This document shows positions 44,133-53,105 of a stretch of 64,000 nucleotides of DNA, in pieces. The stretch comes from Nocardia sp. NBC_00416 (GTDB taxonomy: Bacteria > Actinomycetota > Actinomycetes > Mycobacteriales > Mycobacteriaceae), in the NCBI RefSeq assembly GCF_036032445.1, contig NZ_CP107932.1, positions 6,078,501-6,142,500 of the forward strand, in the 5' to 3' direction. The notes beneath the pieces are model-generated. The model was given only the letters and a program-made list of their open reading frames with translations, did no database searches and was not told where the DNA came from. How positions within the stretch are numbered: the stretch's first letter is position 1; each line of letters starts with the position of its first letter. The translations under genes were made by a program, and so were the position numbers.

Positions 44133-44471
44133 ATGGCGGGCGAAGTCACTACCGATTTTGCGGCGATGGAGACCGCGGCCAAGCATGTCGAGACCGTGAA
44201 CGGCGCGCTGGCCAGCGAGCTCGGAAATGTCCGCAATCTGGTTGCGGGCACACAGGGGAACTGGAAGGGCTCAGCGGCCGGCACCTTCCGGAAGGTCATG
44301 GACGACTACGACCTCCAGTCGAAGCAGTTGCACGATGTGCTGGCGGAAATCGCCGTCCTGATCCGTGAGAACGGTAAGGGCTACACGGCGACCGAGCAGG
44401 CGAACCAGGATGCACTCAACTCCGCGGGCGCTTCCGCCGACCTGGGTTCGGGCTCCAGCCTGAAGATCTAG
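44133..44471 (+). CDS. esxU: WXG100 secreted protein, EsxU-like
   Basis: The 112-residue product is an ESAT-6/CFP-10-type helical hairpin with WKG (NWKGSAAG) at the turn. After the second helix it has YTATE, which fits the YxxxD/E secretion signal. It should dimerise with the next product and leave through the ESX-4 machine. AAGGAGGA precedes the ATG. The esxU name rests on position after the Rv3446c-like gene. Confidence 0.9.
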   Translation: MAGEVTTDFAAMETAAKHVETVNGALASELGNVRNLVAGTQGNWKGSAAGTFRKVMDDYDLQSKQLHDVLAEIAVLIRENGKGYTATEQANQDALNSAGASADLGSGSSLKI

Positions 44472-44507
44472 GCACCGCCTACCGACCTATATCGACAAGG
44501 AGAAATA

Positions 44508-44801
44508 ATGTCAGACGCGCCTATTTCTTATTCCGAAGCCCAGCTGATGACCCTGTCGGGCGATCTCGGCACCTCGCGGGGCCGGCTGCAGGAAACTCAT
44601 GACGAACTGCAGGGTTACGTCAACGGTCTGGTCGCGAGCTGGGGCGGCGACGCTCAGACGGCCTACCTCGCGAAGCAGAAGCGCTGGGACGATGCGCATG
44701 TCGCCCTCTTGGACATCATGCAGCGCCTGTCCGATATCGTCCGGGACGGTGCGATCGATATGACCACGACCGATAAGACGAACGCCAGCCGCTGGATGTG
44801 A
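44508..44801 (+). CDS. esxT: WXG100 secreted protein, EsxT-like
   Basis: The 97-residue product is the second WXG100 protein, with WGG (SWGGDAQTAY) at the turn between two helices and a polar C-terminal tail ending NASRWM. It has no YxxxD/E after the second helix, which is normal for the partner of a signal-bearing subunit. AAGGAGAA precedes the ATG. It ends the ESX-4 cluster and is followed by a strong terminator. Confidence 0.9.
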   Translation: MSDAPISYSEAQLMTLSGDLGTSRGRLQETHDELQGYVNGLVASWGGDAQTAYLAKQKRWDDAHVALLDIMQRLSDIVRDGAIDMTTTDKTNASRWM

Positions 44802-44858
44802 ACCGGGGCGCGAGAGGTTCTCGGCCTGCCGGGCCTCCTCGTTCCACCGACTTCCCCG

Positions 44859-44900
44859 GTTGTGCCCCAAGCGAGCAGACTGCTTGGGGCACAACTTTTT
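44859..44900 (+). terminator. Intrinsic terminator of the ESX-4 cluster
   Basis: A perfect 14-bp inverted repeat (GTTGTGCCCCAAGC / GCTTGGGGCACAAC) with a 9-nt loop is followed directly by TTTTT. It is the best textbook terminator in the window, 57 bases after the esxT stop and just before the convergent lipoprotein stop. Confidence 0.93.
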
Positions 44901-44905
44901 CCGTA

Positions 44906-46066
44906 TCAGTGCGCGAGATCGAGTAGCTTGTACTGCGCCGAAACCCGCTGATGCAGATCTTGGATCTGCGTGCCCGCGACGATCACCGAGTAGCGGCCGA
45001 CGGTGAAGAGGCATTTCAACGATGCGGTCGTATCGGGGTCATCGACGCAGTGGGCGTCCGGCAGTCCGGGCGGGTTGTCCACAGGTCGGTATTCGGAACC
45101 GAGTTGTGAAACGAAGTAGGCGTGCAATCGGTCCGCTGCCCGTGCGTCGCCGGCTCGATAGATCTCCGTCTCGCCGTGTACGACGAGGTCCACCCGTGCG
45201 TCTTCGAACGCTCGCCCGGTGAGATCGGGCCGTTGGATCAGGTGCAGCGCGGTACGCGGGCTCATCACCGCTTCGGCGACCCCGTCCGATGGGGGCAGCG
45301 CATAGGTCAGGATTCCGTCCCGGTCGACCGGGAGATCGGCGAGTTCCGCTTCCGGAGTCGGCGCGTAGTCCCGCAGACTCGCGAACTGGGAATCGAAAAC
45401 CTCGGCGGCGAGCCCGGTGAGATCGGCGGGATTCGGGGGAATGTCCACGCCGGCACCGATATAGGCCCACAGCACGAACTCGTCGCGCGCCGCCGCGGCG
45501 GATATCGCACCGTACTGGCGTGCCTGACCGTACGCGTCGGCGTAACCGGGAATCGGAATCGTACCGACGGGCGGATATCGGCTGTGCCATATTCCGTCGG
45601 CGAGGGCTTTCGCCGCTCCAGAGGCCTGAGCCGGTGTCGCGAATCGCATAACCGTCAGATCGACGGCGCGGCCTTGGAGTTCGTCTTCCCGGCGCTGCCC
45701 TATCGTCTCCCAGCCCGCGACGAAACCCGTTGCCGCGGTGGCGAAATCCGGTACGAGATCGGGCGGATCGAATCGGGTGAAGTGTTTCTTCTGATACTTC
45801 ACCCGGGTGAAGACGAGTGTGGGACTGGTGTCCATTATCAGCGGTACGTGTTCGCCCAGTCGCAGCGCCTCCTGGATATCGATATTCGCCGGAGTGCGCA
45901 GCTGTTCCGGCGTCCGCGGGGTCGTCCGGTAATTGCCCGTCTGCAGCGCCGCGACGTCGATCCCGGGCTCTCCGGCGTTTTCTTCGCCGCCGATTCCGCA
46001 GCTCACAGCCAGGAGAGCGGCCATGACGCAAACGGCGCTCGACAAGTATCTCGGCATCCGCCTCAT
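44906..46066 (-). CDS. Lipoprotein, DUF7373-like (copy 1)
   Basis: The 386-residue product has a lipoprotein signal peptide with the lipobox AVSC (Cys at residue 23), so it is probably anchored outside the membrane. It is homologous to the lipoproteins at 47754 and 48995: all three share a DVxxLxxGxY-like start (here IDVAALQTGNY) and the ending SAQYKLLDLAH-like helix preceded by GTQIQDLHQR. The DUF7373 assignment is from memory. Function unknown. It lies 16 bp downstream of the kinase gene. Confidence 0.78.
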   Translation of the reverse strand: MRRMPRYLSSAVCVMAALLAVSCGIGGEENAGEPGIDVAALQTGNYRTTPRTPEQLRTPANIDIQEALRLGEHVPLIMDTSPTLVFTRVKYQKKHFTRFDPPDLVPDFATAATGFVAGWETIGQRREDELQGRAVDLTVMRFATPAQASGAAKALADGIWHSRYPPVGTIPIPGYADAYGQARQYGAISAAAARDEFVLWAYIGAGVDIPPNPADLTGLAAEVFDSQFASLRDYAPTPEAELADLPVDRDGILTYALPPSDGVAEAVMSPRTALHLIQRPDLTGRAFEDARVDLVVHGETEIYRAGDARAADRLHAYFVSQLGSEYRPVDNPPGLPDAHCVDDPDTTASLKCLFTVGRYSVIVAGTQIQDLHQRVSAQYKLLDLAH

Positions 46067-46082
46067 CGGATTCCCCTCGTGG

Positions 46083-47639
46083 TCAACTCACAACCTTCGA
46101 TATCGCGGGCACCATATTTTCGGTCACAGTGTTCGGTGATTGTTCGGTCCACACCTGGAATGCCTGGACGGTGGATACATCGTCGAGGACGACGATCTTC
46201 GCCGTCGTATTCAGAAACGGGGTGGGCAGACCCCCTAGCCCGCCGTTTCCGGCGCCGCTGTCGGCCCGGGCGATAATGACGACGTCCAGTACATCCGGTA
46301 GCGGGAAGCTCGTCCGCGAAAGTTTGCGCGGCGATTCTTCATTTCGTAGCGGCGCGAATCCGTCGCTGTAGCGGAACCCTATGTCGCGCAGGAAATTTGC
46401 CTGCGGCGAACCGTCCAGGGCGACCGAGAACAGTGAATTTCCGTAGTTGAAGGCGGCGACGGTCTTTCCGGCGAACTCGGGGTGCGCGGAGCGGACACGA
46501 GCGAGGTCGGGACCGCCGGGTGCGGCGCCGCCGGAGTTGGATACCAGGTATGCCCCGGCGGCTACGGCCAGCAGGACGACCACCGCGCTCGATGCCGACA
46601 TCAGCATCCCGCGTCGGCGCTTGCGCTTCGGACCCTGTGCTCTCGGTCCGGTGGCCGGGTAACCGTCACGAGGTTGCGTGACAACAGTCTCCTGGTCGGG
46701 CGGTGGGTTCGGACCGGGGGGTGAATAGCCGGTGGAGGTCGTCGGCGGAGCCGCGACCACCGGCGTGGTCGCGCCGAACCCGGGATACCGGCTCCGGCCG
46801 GTCATGGCGGCCGCCGCGTCGGCGACGAATTCGCGGCAGGTGCCATAGCGTTCGCGGGGGTTCTTCGCCAGCACCCGGGCGAAGGTATGGTCCAGTGCCC
46901 GCGGCAGGTCCGGGCGGATCGCCGAGATCTGGGGTGGTGGTTCGTTCAGGTGCCCCATCATGACCACGGCCGGCACCGTGGAGGGATAGGGGTTCTGTCC
47001 GGCGAGCAGCCGATACAACGAGCATCCGAGACTGTAGATATCGGAGCGGTGGTCGACCTGGCCGCCGAGCAACTGCTCCGGTGACGCGTAGGCCACGGTC
47101 GCCATGAATTTTCCGGTGGCCGTGAGGTGCTGACTGTCCTCGACCGATTTCGCCACACCGAAATCGGTCAGCAGCACCCGTTCCTCATCGTCGTCCGGGG
47201 CGTTGGACAGCAGGAAGTTCGCGGGTTTGATGTCACGGTGCAGGAGGCGCCGGCGATGGGCGTAGTCGAGGCCCTTGCCGACCTCCGAGATGATGTGCAG
47301 GGCGCGGCGCGGCGGCATGATCGCCGGGCCCTTCTGGGCTTCCTCGGACGCATCGGTGCCCGGTACGAATTTCATCGCGATCCAGAGCCGCCCGTCCTCC
47401 TCGCCGCGGTTGTAGACCGGGACGATATTGGGATGATCCAGGCCCGCGGCCAGATCTCCCTCACGCTCGAATCGTGCCCGGAACTCCGGATCGCCGGACA
47501 GGTCCTCGTCGAGGATCTTGATCGCGTCCTGGCGCGGCAGACTCGGATGCTGGCCGAGATACACCGCACCCATACCGCCGCTGCCGAGCAGCCGGATCAG
47601 TCGGTAGCCGCCGACAACGGCACCGGACGGCAACGCCAT
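46083..47639 (-). CDS. Ser/Thr protein kinase, PknF-like
   Basis: The 518-residue membrane kinase has a complete catalytic domain: GSGGMGAVYLG loop, K41 in DAIKIL, catalytic D136 in HRDIKPANFLL, and TDFGVAK. A Pro-rich juxtamembrane stretch, one membrane helix (about residues 345-368: MSASSAVVVLLAVAAGAYLV) and an extracellular domain of about 145 residues follow. ATG 47639 is chosen because GAGGAGGAACG lies directly before it; the ATG at 47657 would put that site inside the gene. It lies among three related lipoprotein genes on the same strand. Confidence 0.93.
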   Translation of the reverse strand: MALPSGAVVGGYRLIRLLGSGGMGAVYLGQHPSLPRQDAIKILDEDLSGDPEFRARFEREGDLAAGLDHPNIVPVYNRGEEDGRLWIAMKFVPGTDASEEAQKGPAIMPPRRALHIISEVGKGLDYAHRRRLLHRDIKPANFLLSNAPDDDEERVLLTDFGVAKSVEDSQHLTATGKFMATVAYASPEQLLGGQVDHRSDIYSLGCSLYRLLAGQNPYPSTVPAVVMMGHLNEPPPQISAIRPDLPRALDHTFARVLAKNPRERYGTCREFVADAAAAMTGRSRYPGFGATTPVVAAPPTTSTGYSPPGPNPPPDQETVVTQPRDGYPATGPRAQGPKRKRRRGMLMSASSAVVVLLAVAAGAYLVSNSGGAAPGGPDLARVRSAHPEFAGKTVAAFNYGNSLFSVALDGSPQANFLRDIGFRYSDGFAPLRNEESPRKLSRTSFPLPDVLDVVIIARADSGAGNGGLGGLPTPFLNTTAKIVVLDDVSTVQAFQVWTEQSPNTVTENMVPAISKVVS

Positions 47640-47753
47640 TCGTTCCTCCTCGTCCATGCGACCGCCCGGCGGGCGAGCCGTCGTCGTAGCGGCCCACGGG
47701 TGCGGTACGCCCCGCCCGTGTCGAGGGCCTCGTCTCGGCCGTATGTGGCGCGA

Positions 47754-48983
47754 TCATCCGGACGGCCTGCTGTTCGCGAGCACGGCGTACTGGGCGGCCG
47801 CGGCCTGGTACAACTCCGGCGACGGTAGATCGCCGATCCCGTAGGAGTCGACGAAGCCCACGTAGCGCTCGTACACGAGCACGCAGTAGAACCGGTCGTG
47901 CATATTCGAGGAGGCCGCCCGTTGGACGCATCGGGCATCGGCGATACCCGGTGGCCCGGGGATCTCCTCGTCGTACTCGGCCGGACGGGACAGCGTCGCC
48001 TGCAACGCGAATGCCTGCTCGGTGGACGCGGCGCGATAGACCGTGGCTTCGTTCCGGGCCACCAGATCCACCCCGTATCTCGTGTAGTCCGCGACGACTC
48101 CCCCGTCGAACTCGAAATGGAGATGCGCCGCGGGGGAGTAGGCGCCGGCCAGATCGTTGAATGCGGCGCTGCCCGGATACTCCGGCTGCAACGCTGTGCT
48201 CATGATCCCTTCGGGGTCGGTGGGCAGGTCGAGGATGTCATCGGGCGGTGTCGGCGTGAGGTCTCGCACGGCCCGAAGCTGCAGATCGAGCAGCGCCTTC
48301 ATCCGATCGGCCATCAGGTCCGCCTGATCGGCGGGCGCCGAGAAGGTCGCGGCCACGACGTAGGGGCCCTGCACGGCGAAGACCTGCCCGCGATCGCGGG
48401 TCGCCACCCTGGCCGCCAAGGCGTCGTCATGGCCCGCTATCGCCAGTTTCTCCCGGCCGGGGGAGTGTTGGTCGGAGACCGCGTTGTATCCGGCGGCGGC
48501 CGCGCGGGCGTAGTCCTCGTTGCCGAACCTCAGCAGGGCGACCAGGCCCGCCTTCGGGTTTCGCGGGCTGAGGTTCTCCCGGGAAGTGATCACACCGGCG
48601 ACGAGATAGTTCTGCTCGGAGATCGGTGTGAACTCCTCCGGTAGCAGGGAGGCGCTGGTGCCGTGGACGATCAGCTGGGTCTCGTTCAGATAGCGCAGAT
48701 CCGGGTCGACTTCGTGCGGTGAGGTCAGGAATTCGAGCATCCGCCGCGCCTCGAGCGAGTAGACATCGGCGGTGGTGTCGATCTCCATGGCGAACGCGGC
48801 GGGTTCGGTGGCGAACAGCCCGACATCGAGTGCGCTCGGATCCACCGGTGTCATCCCGGGCGCGGCGCGGCCGGTGACCGTGTCACCGCACGCGGTGCCG
48901 GCTACGGCTGCGGCGATCACCAGAAATAGGAGGAGTATTCGCTTGCCCGGCGCGGTGGGTCCGAGGGTTTGCGCTGTCCGCAA
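47754..48983 (-). CDS. Lipoprotein, DUF7373-like (copy 2)
   Basis: The product has a lipoprotein signal peptide with lipobox GTAC and is related to the proteins at 44906 and 48995 (SALDVGLFATEP after the lipobox, and AAAAQYAVLANS at the end). TTG 48983 is chosen because CTAGGGGAAG precedes it and the previous gene stops 12 bp upstream, giving 409 residues. The frame continues upstream to 50246, but that part only overlaps copy 3 in another frame. Confidence 0.75.
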   Translation of the reverse strand: MRTAQTLGPTAPGKRILLLFLVIAAAVAGTACGDTVTGRAAPGMTPVDPSALDVGLFATEPAAFAMEIDTTADVYSLEARRMLEFLTSPHEVDPDLRYLNETQLIVHGTSASLLPEEFTPISEQNYLVAGVITSRENLSPRNPKAGLVALLRFGNEDYARAAAAGYNAVSDQHSPGREKLAIAGHDDALAARVATRDRGQVFAVQGPYVVAATFSAPADQADLMADRMKALLDLQLRAVRDLTPTPPDDILDLPTDPEGIMSTALQPEYPGSAAFNDLAGAYSPAAHLHFEFDGGVVADYTRYGVDLVARNEATVYRAASTEQAFALQATLSRPAEYDEEIPGPPGIADARCVQRAASSNMHDRFYCVLVYERYVGFVDSYGIGDLPSPELYQAAAAQYAVLANSRPSG

Positions 48984-48994
48984 TTCCGCTTCCC

Positions 48995-50203
48995 CTAGCC
49001 GTGCAGCAGCAGGGCGTACTGCGCCGAGGTCTTCTGCTGGAGATCCTGGATCTGTCCGCCCTCCACCTGCGCGAAGTATCGTCCCGTCTGGAGTAGGCAG
49101 AAAGTCGACGGGCTCTCGTACGCGGGGACTTTCCTGCTGAAGCACTCGACCTTCCCGTCGATTCCCGCGGGCGACTCGATCACCCGGCTCGCGGCCGGCT
49201 CGTCGGCGACGGGACGGAAGTTCTCCCACAGCGCCTGTGCTCCCTGGACCGTCTCGCTGCGCATGACCACCGATTCGCCGAGGGCGATGCCGGTGACCCG
49301 GCCGGTGCCGAGGAACTCCAGGTTCGTTGTCCCGTTCAACGCGTACACCGCGCCCCGGCCGCGAAACGCGTCCGGCGGGCCGTACATCGCGATCGTTCGC
49401 GCGCTCTTCGGAAGGGTCAGCGCCAGCAGTCCGTCGGGGTCGAGCGCGATCTCGTCCAGCTGTTCGGCCGGTGTGGGCTCGAACTGGTCGAGCAGGGGCA
49501 GCTGGACATCGAGCAGGGATTCGGTGCGCTGCACCATGCCCGGCAGCTCGGTCTTCCCGGACCCATCGTCGTATTCGACGAAGACGACATAGCGATCGTG
49601 CGGGGTCCAGCTGCCCAGCGAGGCGTGCCCGGGCCGCCGATGCGCTTTCGACTGCGGGTATTTCGGCAGCCGCACGGGCCGGTTGTCGGTATTGAACGTG
49701 AAATCGTCGTGTTCGAGCCCCGCGGCGACGGATTCGGCGCGCGCGGTGTCGGGAAACATCAACACCGCGACACTGAGCTGTTGTCTGCTTCCCGGGTCGC
49801 CGGCGGTCGACCAGGTGTGAACCCAGCCCGCGACCAGATCCGCGGCGACCTGGTCGAAAGTGTCGTTGACGACCAGGGCTTCCATATCCCGGCGGTCCAA
49901 CACCACGGGCCCGCCCGTTCCCGTGTTGCGGTTCACATAGCCCGGATCGATTTCGAACGGGAGGGCCGCGAAATCGCCGAGCCGCTGGCCCTCGCGGTAT
50001 CGCGCCGACTCGTGGTCCGCGGCCGCCCCGAAATCGACCGGTTCCGTCGGGTAGTTCCCCACATCGAGTCCCGACAGGTCCGGTTCGGCGCGGACCGCCG
50101 CACCGGACACCACCGACCCGCAGCCCGCGACGCTCGACAAGACGAGTGCCGCTGCCAGCGTGGCGCGGATCCCGCGCAGCACACCGGGTTCCGGTCGGCG
50201 CAT
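48995..50203 (-). CDS. Lipoprotein, DUF7373-like (copy 3)
   Basis: The 402-residue product has a lipoprotein signal peptide with lipobox VAGC (Cys at residue 28). It begins its mature part with SGLDVGNYPTEPVDFG and ends with GGQIQDLQQKTSAQYALLLHG, closely matching copy 1. It is the first gene of a leftward run: copy 3, copy 2, kinase, copy 1. Function unknown. Confidence 0.78.
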   Translation of the reverse strand: MRRPEPGVLRGIRATLAAALVLSSVAGCGSVVSGAAVRAEPDLSGLDVGNYPTEPVDFGAAADHESARYREGQRLGDFAALPFEIDPGYVNRNTGTGGPVVLDRRDMEALVVNDTFDQVAADLVAGWVHTWSTAGDPGSRQQLSVAVLMFPDTARAESVAAGLEHDDFTFNTDNRPVRLPKYPQSKAHRRPGHASLGSWTPHDRYVVFVEYDDGSGKTELPGMVQRTESLLDVQLPLLDQFEPTPAEQLDEIALDPDGLLALTLPKSARTIAMYGPPDAFRGRGAVYALNGTTNLEFLGTGRVTGIALGESVVMRSETVQGAQALWENFRPVADEPAASRVIESPAGIDGKVECFSRKVPAYESPSTFCLLQTGRYFAQVEGGQIQDLQQKTSAQYALLLHG

Positions 50204-50362
50204 TGCGGCCCCCTCGTGATTGCGATCTGGCGGAATCGTACTGCAACCACGACCTCGCGCCAGTGCCGAGCGTGGGGCGGTAACCGCTGACCAGGGCTGT
50301 CGCGCGGGCGGATCCGGCCCGTTTCGCGGGCCATCGAGCCGGACGTCGCGGCGCGGGTCTGG

Positions 50363-51100
50363 ATGATGGAAGACGTGCGTTCCCGCAGGTTCGGCGTCCT
50401 CGTCGCTTCGATCGTCGCGTTACTGCTCACCGGGTGTGGGGGTGGCGAGGATCTGGTGCCCATACCCGAAGGGATACCGCCCGGTCCTGGTTCGCCTGTC
50501 CCGGTGATCGATATCGACGCCCCCGGCCGGGCCGCCGCCCAGTTGAACGGGTGGGCCTCCGATCACGCCGATGCGCTGGAGATACCGGTAGCGGCGCTGG
50601 AGGCGTACGGGTACGCGGCGGCGGTGATGGCGCGGTCGCGACCCGACTGCGGGATCGGCTGGACCACGCTGGCGGGTATCGGGAGCGTGGAGAGCGACCA
50701 CGGCCGCCATCGCGGGGCCGAGGTGCGCGACGACGGTCTGGTGGAACCGTCGATCATCGGGATTCCGCTGGACGGGTCGCCGGGGGTCGCGGAGATCCGC
50801 GATACCGACGGCGGCCGGCTCGACGGTGACCCGGTATTCGATCGGGCGGTGGGGCCGATGCAGTTCATTCCCGAGACCTGGCGCAAATGGGGCGTGGACG
50901 CCAACGGGGACGGTGTCGCGGATCCGCACAGTATCGACGACGCCGCGCTGACCGCGGCCAGGTATCTGTGCGTGAGCGGGGGATCGCTGCGCACCGCCGA
51001 TGGGTGGAGTCGGGCCTTGTTCACCTACAACAGGTCGGAGAGCTATATGAAGGTGGTCCGCGACCGTGCCGCCGCCTACAGCGTCGGCCGGCGCGCCTGA
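50363..51100 (+). CDS. LpqU-type lytic transglycosylase lipoprotein
   Basis: The 245-residue product has a lipobox (LLTGC, Cys about residue 25) and an SLT_2-like domain: GIGSVESDHGRHRG with the presumed catalytic Glu, then AVGPMQFIPETWRKWGVDANGDG and YLCVSGGSLRT. It would cleave peptidoglycan outside the membrane. In mycobacteria lpqU also directly precedes eno. The start could be ATG 50363, ATG 50366 or GTG 50375. Confidence 0.88.
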   Translation: MMEDVRSRRFGVLVASIVALLLTGCGGGEDLVPIPEGIPPGPGSPVPVIDIDAPGRAAAQLNGWASDHADALEIPVAALEAYGYAAAVMARSRPDCGIGWTTLAGIGSVESDHGRHRGAEVRDDGLVEPSIIGIPLDGSPGVAEIRDTDGGRLDGDPVFDRAVGPMQFIPETWRKWGVDANGDGVADPHSIDDAALTAARYLCVSGGSLRTADGWSRALFTYNRSESYMKVVRDRAAAYSVGRRA

Positions 51101-51228
51101 TCGGCCGGGAACCGCGGGCACGCTCCGGGGCGGCGGATGGACTGGGTGCGAGCGCGCCTATTAGGCTCGCAACCGCACGGCTCTTCCCTGATCACTTCCG
51201 TGCCAGCAGCCGAAGGAGTGTTGTTTTC

Positions 51229-52512
51229 GTGGCCATCATCGAACAGGTCGGAGCTCGCGAGATCCTGGATTCTCGGGGTAACCCCACCGTCGAGGTCGAG
51301 ATCGCCCTCGACGACGGCACCCTGACCCGCGCCGCGGTGCCTTCCGGCGCGTCCACCGGCGAGCACGAGGCCGTGGAACTCCGCGACGGCGGAGAGCGCT
51401 ACAACGGCAAGGGTGTACAGAAGGCCGTCGAGGGGGTCCTCGACGAGATCGCCCCGGCGGTCATCGGCTTGGACGCCGTCGAACAGCGCACAGTAGACCA
51501 GGCGCTGCTCGACCTCGACGGCACGCCGGACAAATCGCGCCTCGGCGCGAACGCGCTGCTGGGGGTTTCCCTCGCGGTGGCGCGGGCGGCCGCGGAGTCG
51601 TCGGGTCTGGAGCTGTTCCGCTACCTCGGCGGTCCGAACGCGCATGTGCTGCCGGTGCCCATGATGAACATCCTCAACGGCGGCGCGCACGCCGACACCG
51701 GGGTGGATGTGCAGGAGTTCATGGTCGCGCCGATCGGTGCGCCGACGTTCAAGGAATCGCTGCGCTGGGGCGCGGAGGTCTACCACGCGCTCAAGGCGGT
51801 CCTGAAAGAGAAGGGCCTGGCCACCGGTCTCGGTGACGAGGGCGGGTTCGCGCCCGACGTCGCCGGCACGCGCGAGGCGCTGGACCTGATCAGCGTGGCA
51901 GTCGCCAAGACCGGGCTGAAACTGGGCCGCGACGTCGCGCTGGCGCTCGACGTCGCCGCCACCGAGTTCTACTCCAACGGCGCCTATCAGTTCGAGGGGT
52001 CCGCGCGGTCGGCTTCGGAGATGACGAAGTTCTACGCCGAGCTGCGGGCCGCGTACCCGCTGGTGTCCATCGAGGACCCGCTGTCGGAGGACGACTGGGA
52101 CGGCTGGGTGGCGCTCACCGATGAGATCGGTGACAAGGTGCAGCTGGTCGGCGACGACCTGTTCGTCACCAACCCCGAACGGCTGGAGGACGGTATCGCC
52201 AAGGGCGCGGCGAATGCGCTGCTGGTGAAGGTGAACCAGATCGGCACGCTCACCGAGACCTTGGACGCCGTCGAACTGGCGCACCGCAACGGGTACAAGA
52301 CCATGATGTCGCACCGGTCGGGTGAAACCGAGGACACCACGATCGCGGATCTGGCGGTCGCCGTGGGCAGCGGACAGATCAAGACCGGGGCCCCGGCCCG
52401 CAGCGAGCGGGTGGCGAAGTACAACCAGCTGCTGCGGATCGAGGACGCACTCGGCGATTCGGCCCGCTACGCCGGGGATGTGGCCTTCCCGCGGTTCACC
52501 TTCGAGGACTGA
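51229..52512 (+). CDS. eno: Enolase (phosphopyruvate hydratase)
   Basis: Converts 2-phosphoglycerate to phosphoenolpyruvate in glycolysis. The 427-residue product has the N-terminal AREILDSRGNPTVEVE, the substrate loop SGASTGEHEAVELRDG, NILNGGAHAD, the LLVKVNQIGTLTET signature and SHRSGETEDT. GTG 51229 is used, with GAAGGAG upstream; sequence further upstream is not enolase. It lies in the mycobacteria-like lpqU-eno-ftsB-DUF501-ppx order. Confidence 0.98.
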   Translation: MAIIEQVGAREILDSRGNPTVEVEIALDDGTLTRAAVPSGASTGEHEAVELRDGGERYNGKGVQKAVEGVLDEIAPAVIGLDAVEQRTVDQALLDLDGTPDKSRLGANALLGVSLAVARAAAESSGLELFRYLGGPNAHVLPVPMMNILNGGAHADTGVDVQEFMVAPIGAPTFKESLRWGAEVYHALKAVLKEKGLATGLGDEGGFAPDVAGTREALDLISVAVAKTGLKLGRDVALALDVAATEFYSNGAYQFEGSARSASEMTKFYAELRAAYPLVSIEDPLSEDDWDGWVALTDEIGDKVQLVGDDLFVTNPERLEDGIAKGAANALLVKVNQIGTLTETLDAVELAHRNGYKTMMSHRSGETEDTTIADLAVAVGSGQIKTGAPARSERVAKYNQLLRIEDALGDSARYAGDVAFPRFTFED

Positions 52513-52517
52513 GGTCG

Positions 52518-53105
52518 ATGTCGGAGCGGCGTGCGCGCGGTACCAGTCCCGCTGGACGGGGCAACCGCCGCACGTCGCGCGAGCCGACCCGGCGCCCCGC
52601 CGCCGAAGTGCAGGGTGGTGCGGAACGGGTGCGGCGCACCGCCCGTCGTCCCAAGGTCCGGTCCGACGGCGTGCGGGACTGGTCGGAGCGGACCATTCTC
52701 GGGCTCTCCGCGGGTAAGGCGATCATCCTCGCGATGGTGGTGTGCGCGCTGGCGATGACCCTGGCCGTCCCGATGCGGACCTATTTCACGCAGCGCGCCG
52801 AGGCCGATCAGCTGGCCGCCGAGCGCCGGACGCTCGTGGACGATATCGCCCGGCTGAAGGACCGCCGCTCCCAGCAGGAGGACCCGGCCTACATCCGGTC
52901 CGAGGCCCGGGACCGGTTGCGGCTGGTGATGCCGGGCGAAACCCCTTATATCGTGCAGGTCCCGGGGATCGAGGTGCCCGCCGTCCCCGATCCGCAGGCG
53001 CCCGAGCACGAACCCGATCCGTGGTACACGGATCTGTGGCGCAGCATTTCTGCGCCGCCCCCGAACTCCGAACAGCCCGCGCCGCAACCGGAAGGACCCA
53101 GGTGA
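52518..53105 (+). CDS. ftsB: FtsB/DivIC-type septum protein
   Basis: The 195-residue product has a basic cytosolic N terminus, one membrane helix (about residues 67-87: AGKAIILAMVVCALAMTLAV), a short coiled coil (EADQLAAERRTLVDDIARLKDRR) and the YIRSEARDRLRLVMPGE segment typical of FtsB/DivIC. Such proteins hold the divisome core together. It corresponds to Rv1024 next to eno in M. tuberculosis. Its stop overlaps the next start. Confidence 0.88.
   Translation: MSERRARGTSPAGRGNRRTSREPTRRPAAEVQGGAERVRRTARRPKVRSDGVRDWSERTILGLSAGKAIILAMVVCALAMTLAVPMRTYFTQRAEADQLAAERRTLVDDIARLKDRRSQQEDPAYIRSEARDRLRLVMPGETPYIVQVPGIEVPAVPDPQAPEHEPDPWYTDLWRSISAPPPNSEQPAPQPEGPR

Noticed and set aside
47754..50246. 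A single 830-residue lipoprotein fusion
   Set aside because: Upstream of 48983 the frame overlaps copy 3 in another register. A separate TTG start with GGGGAAG and a second lipobox show two genes.
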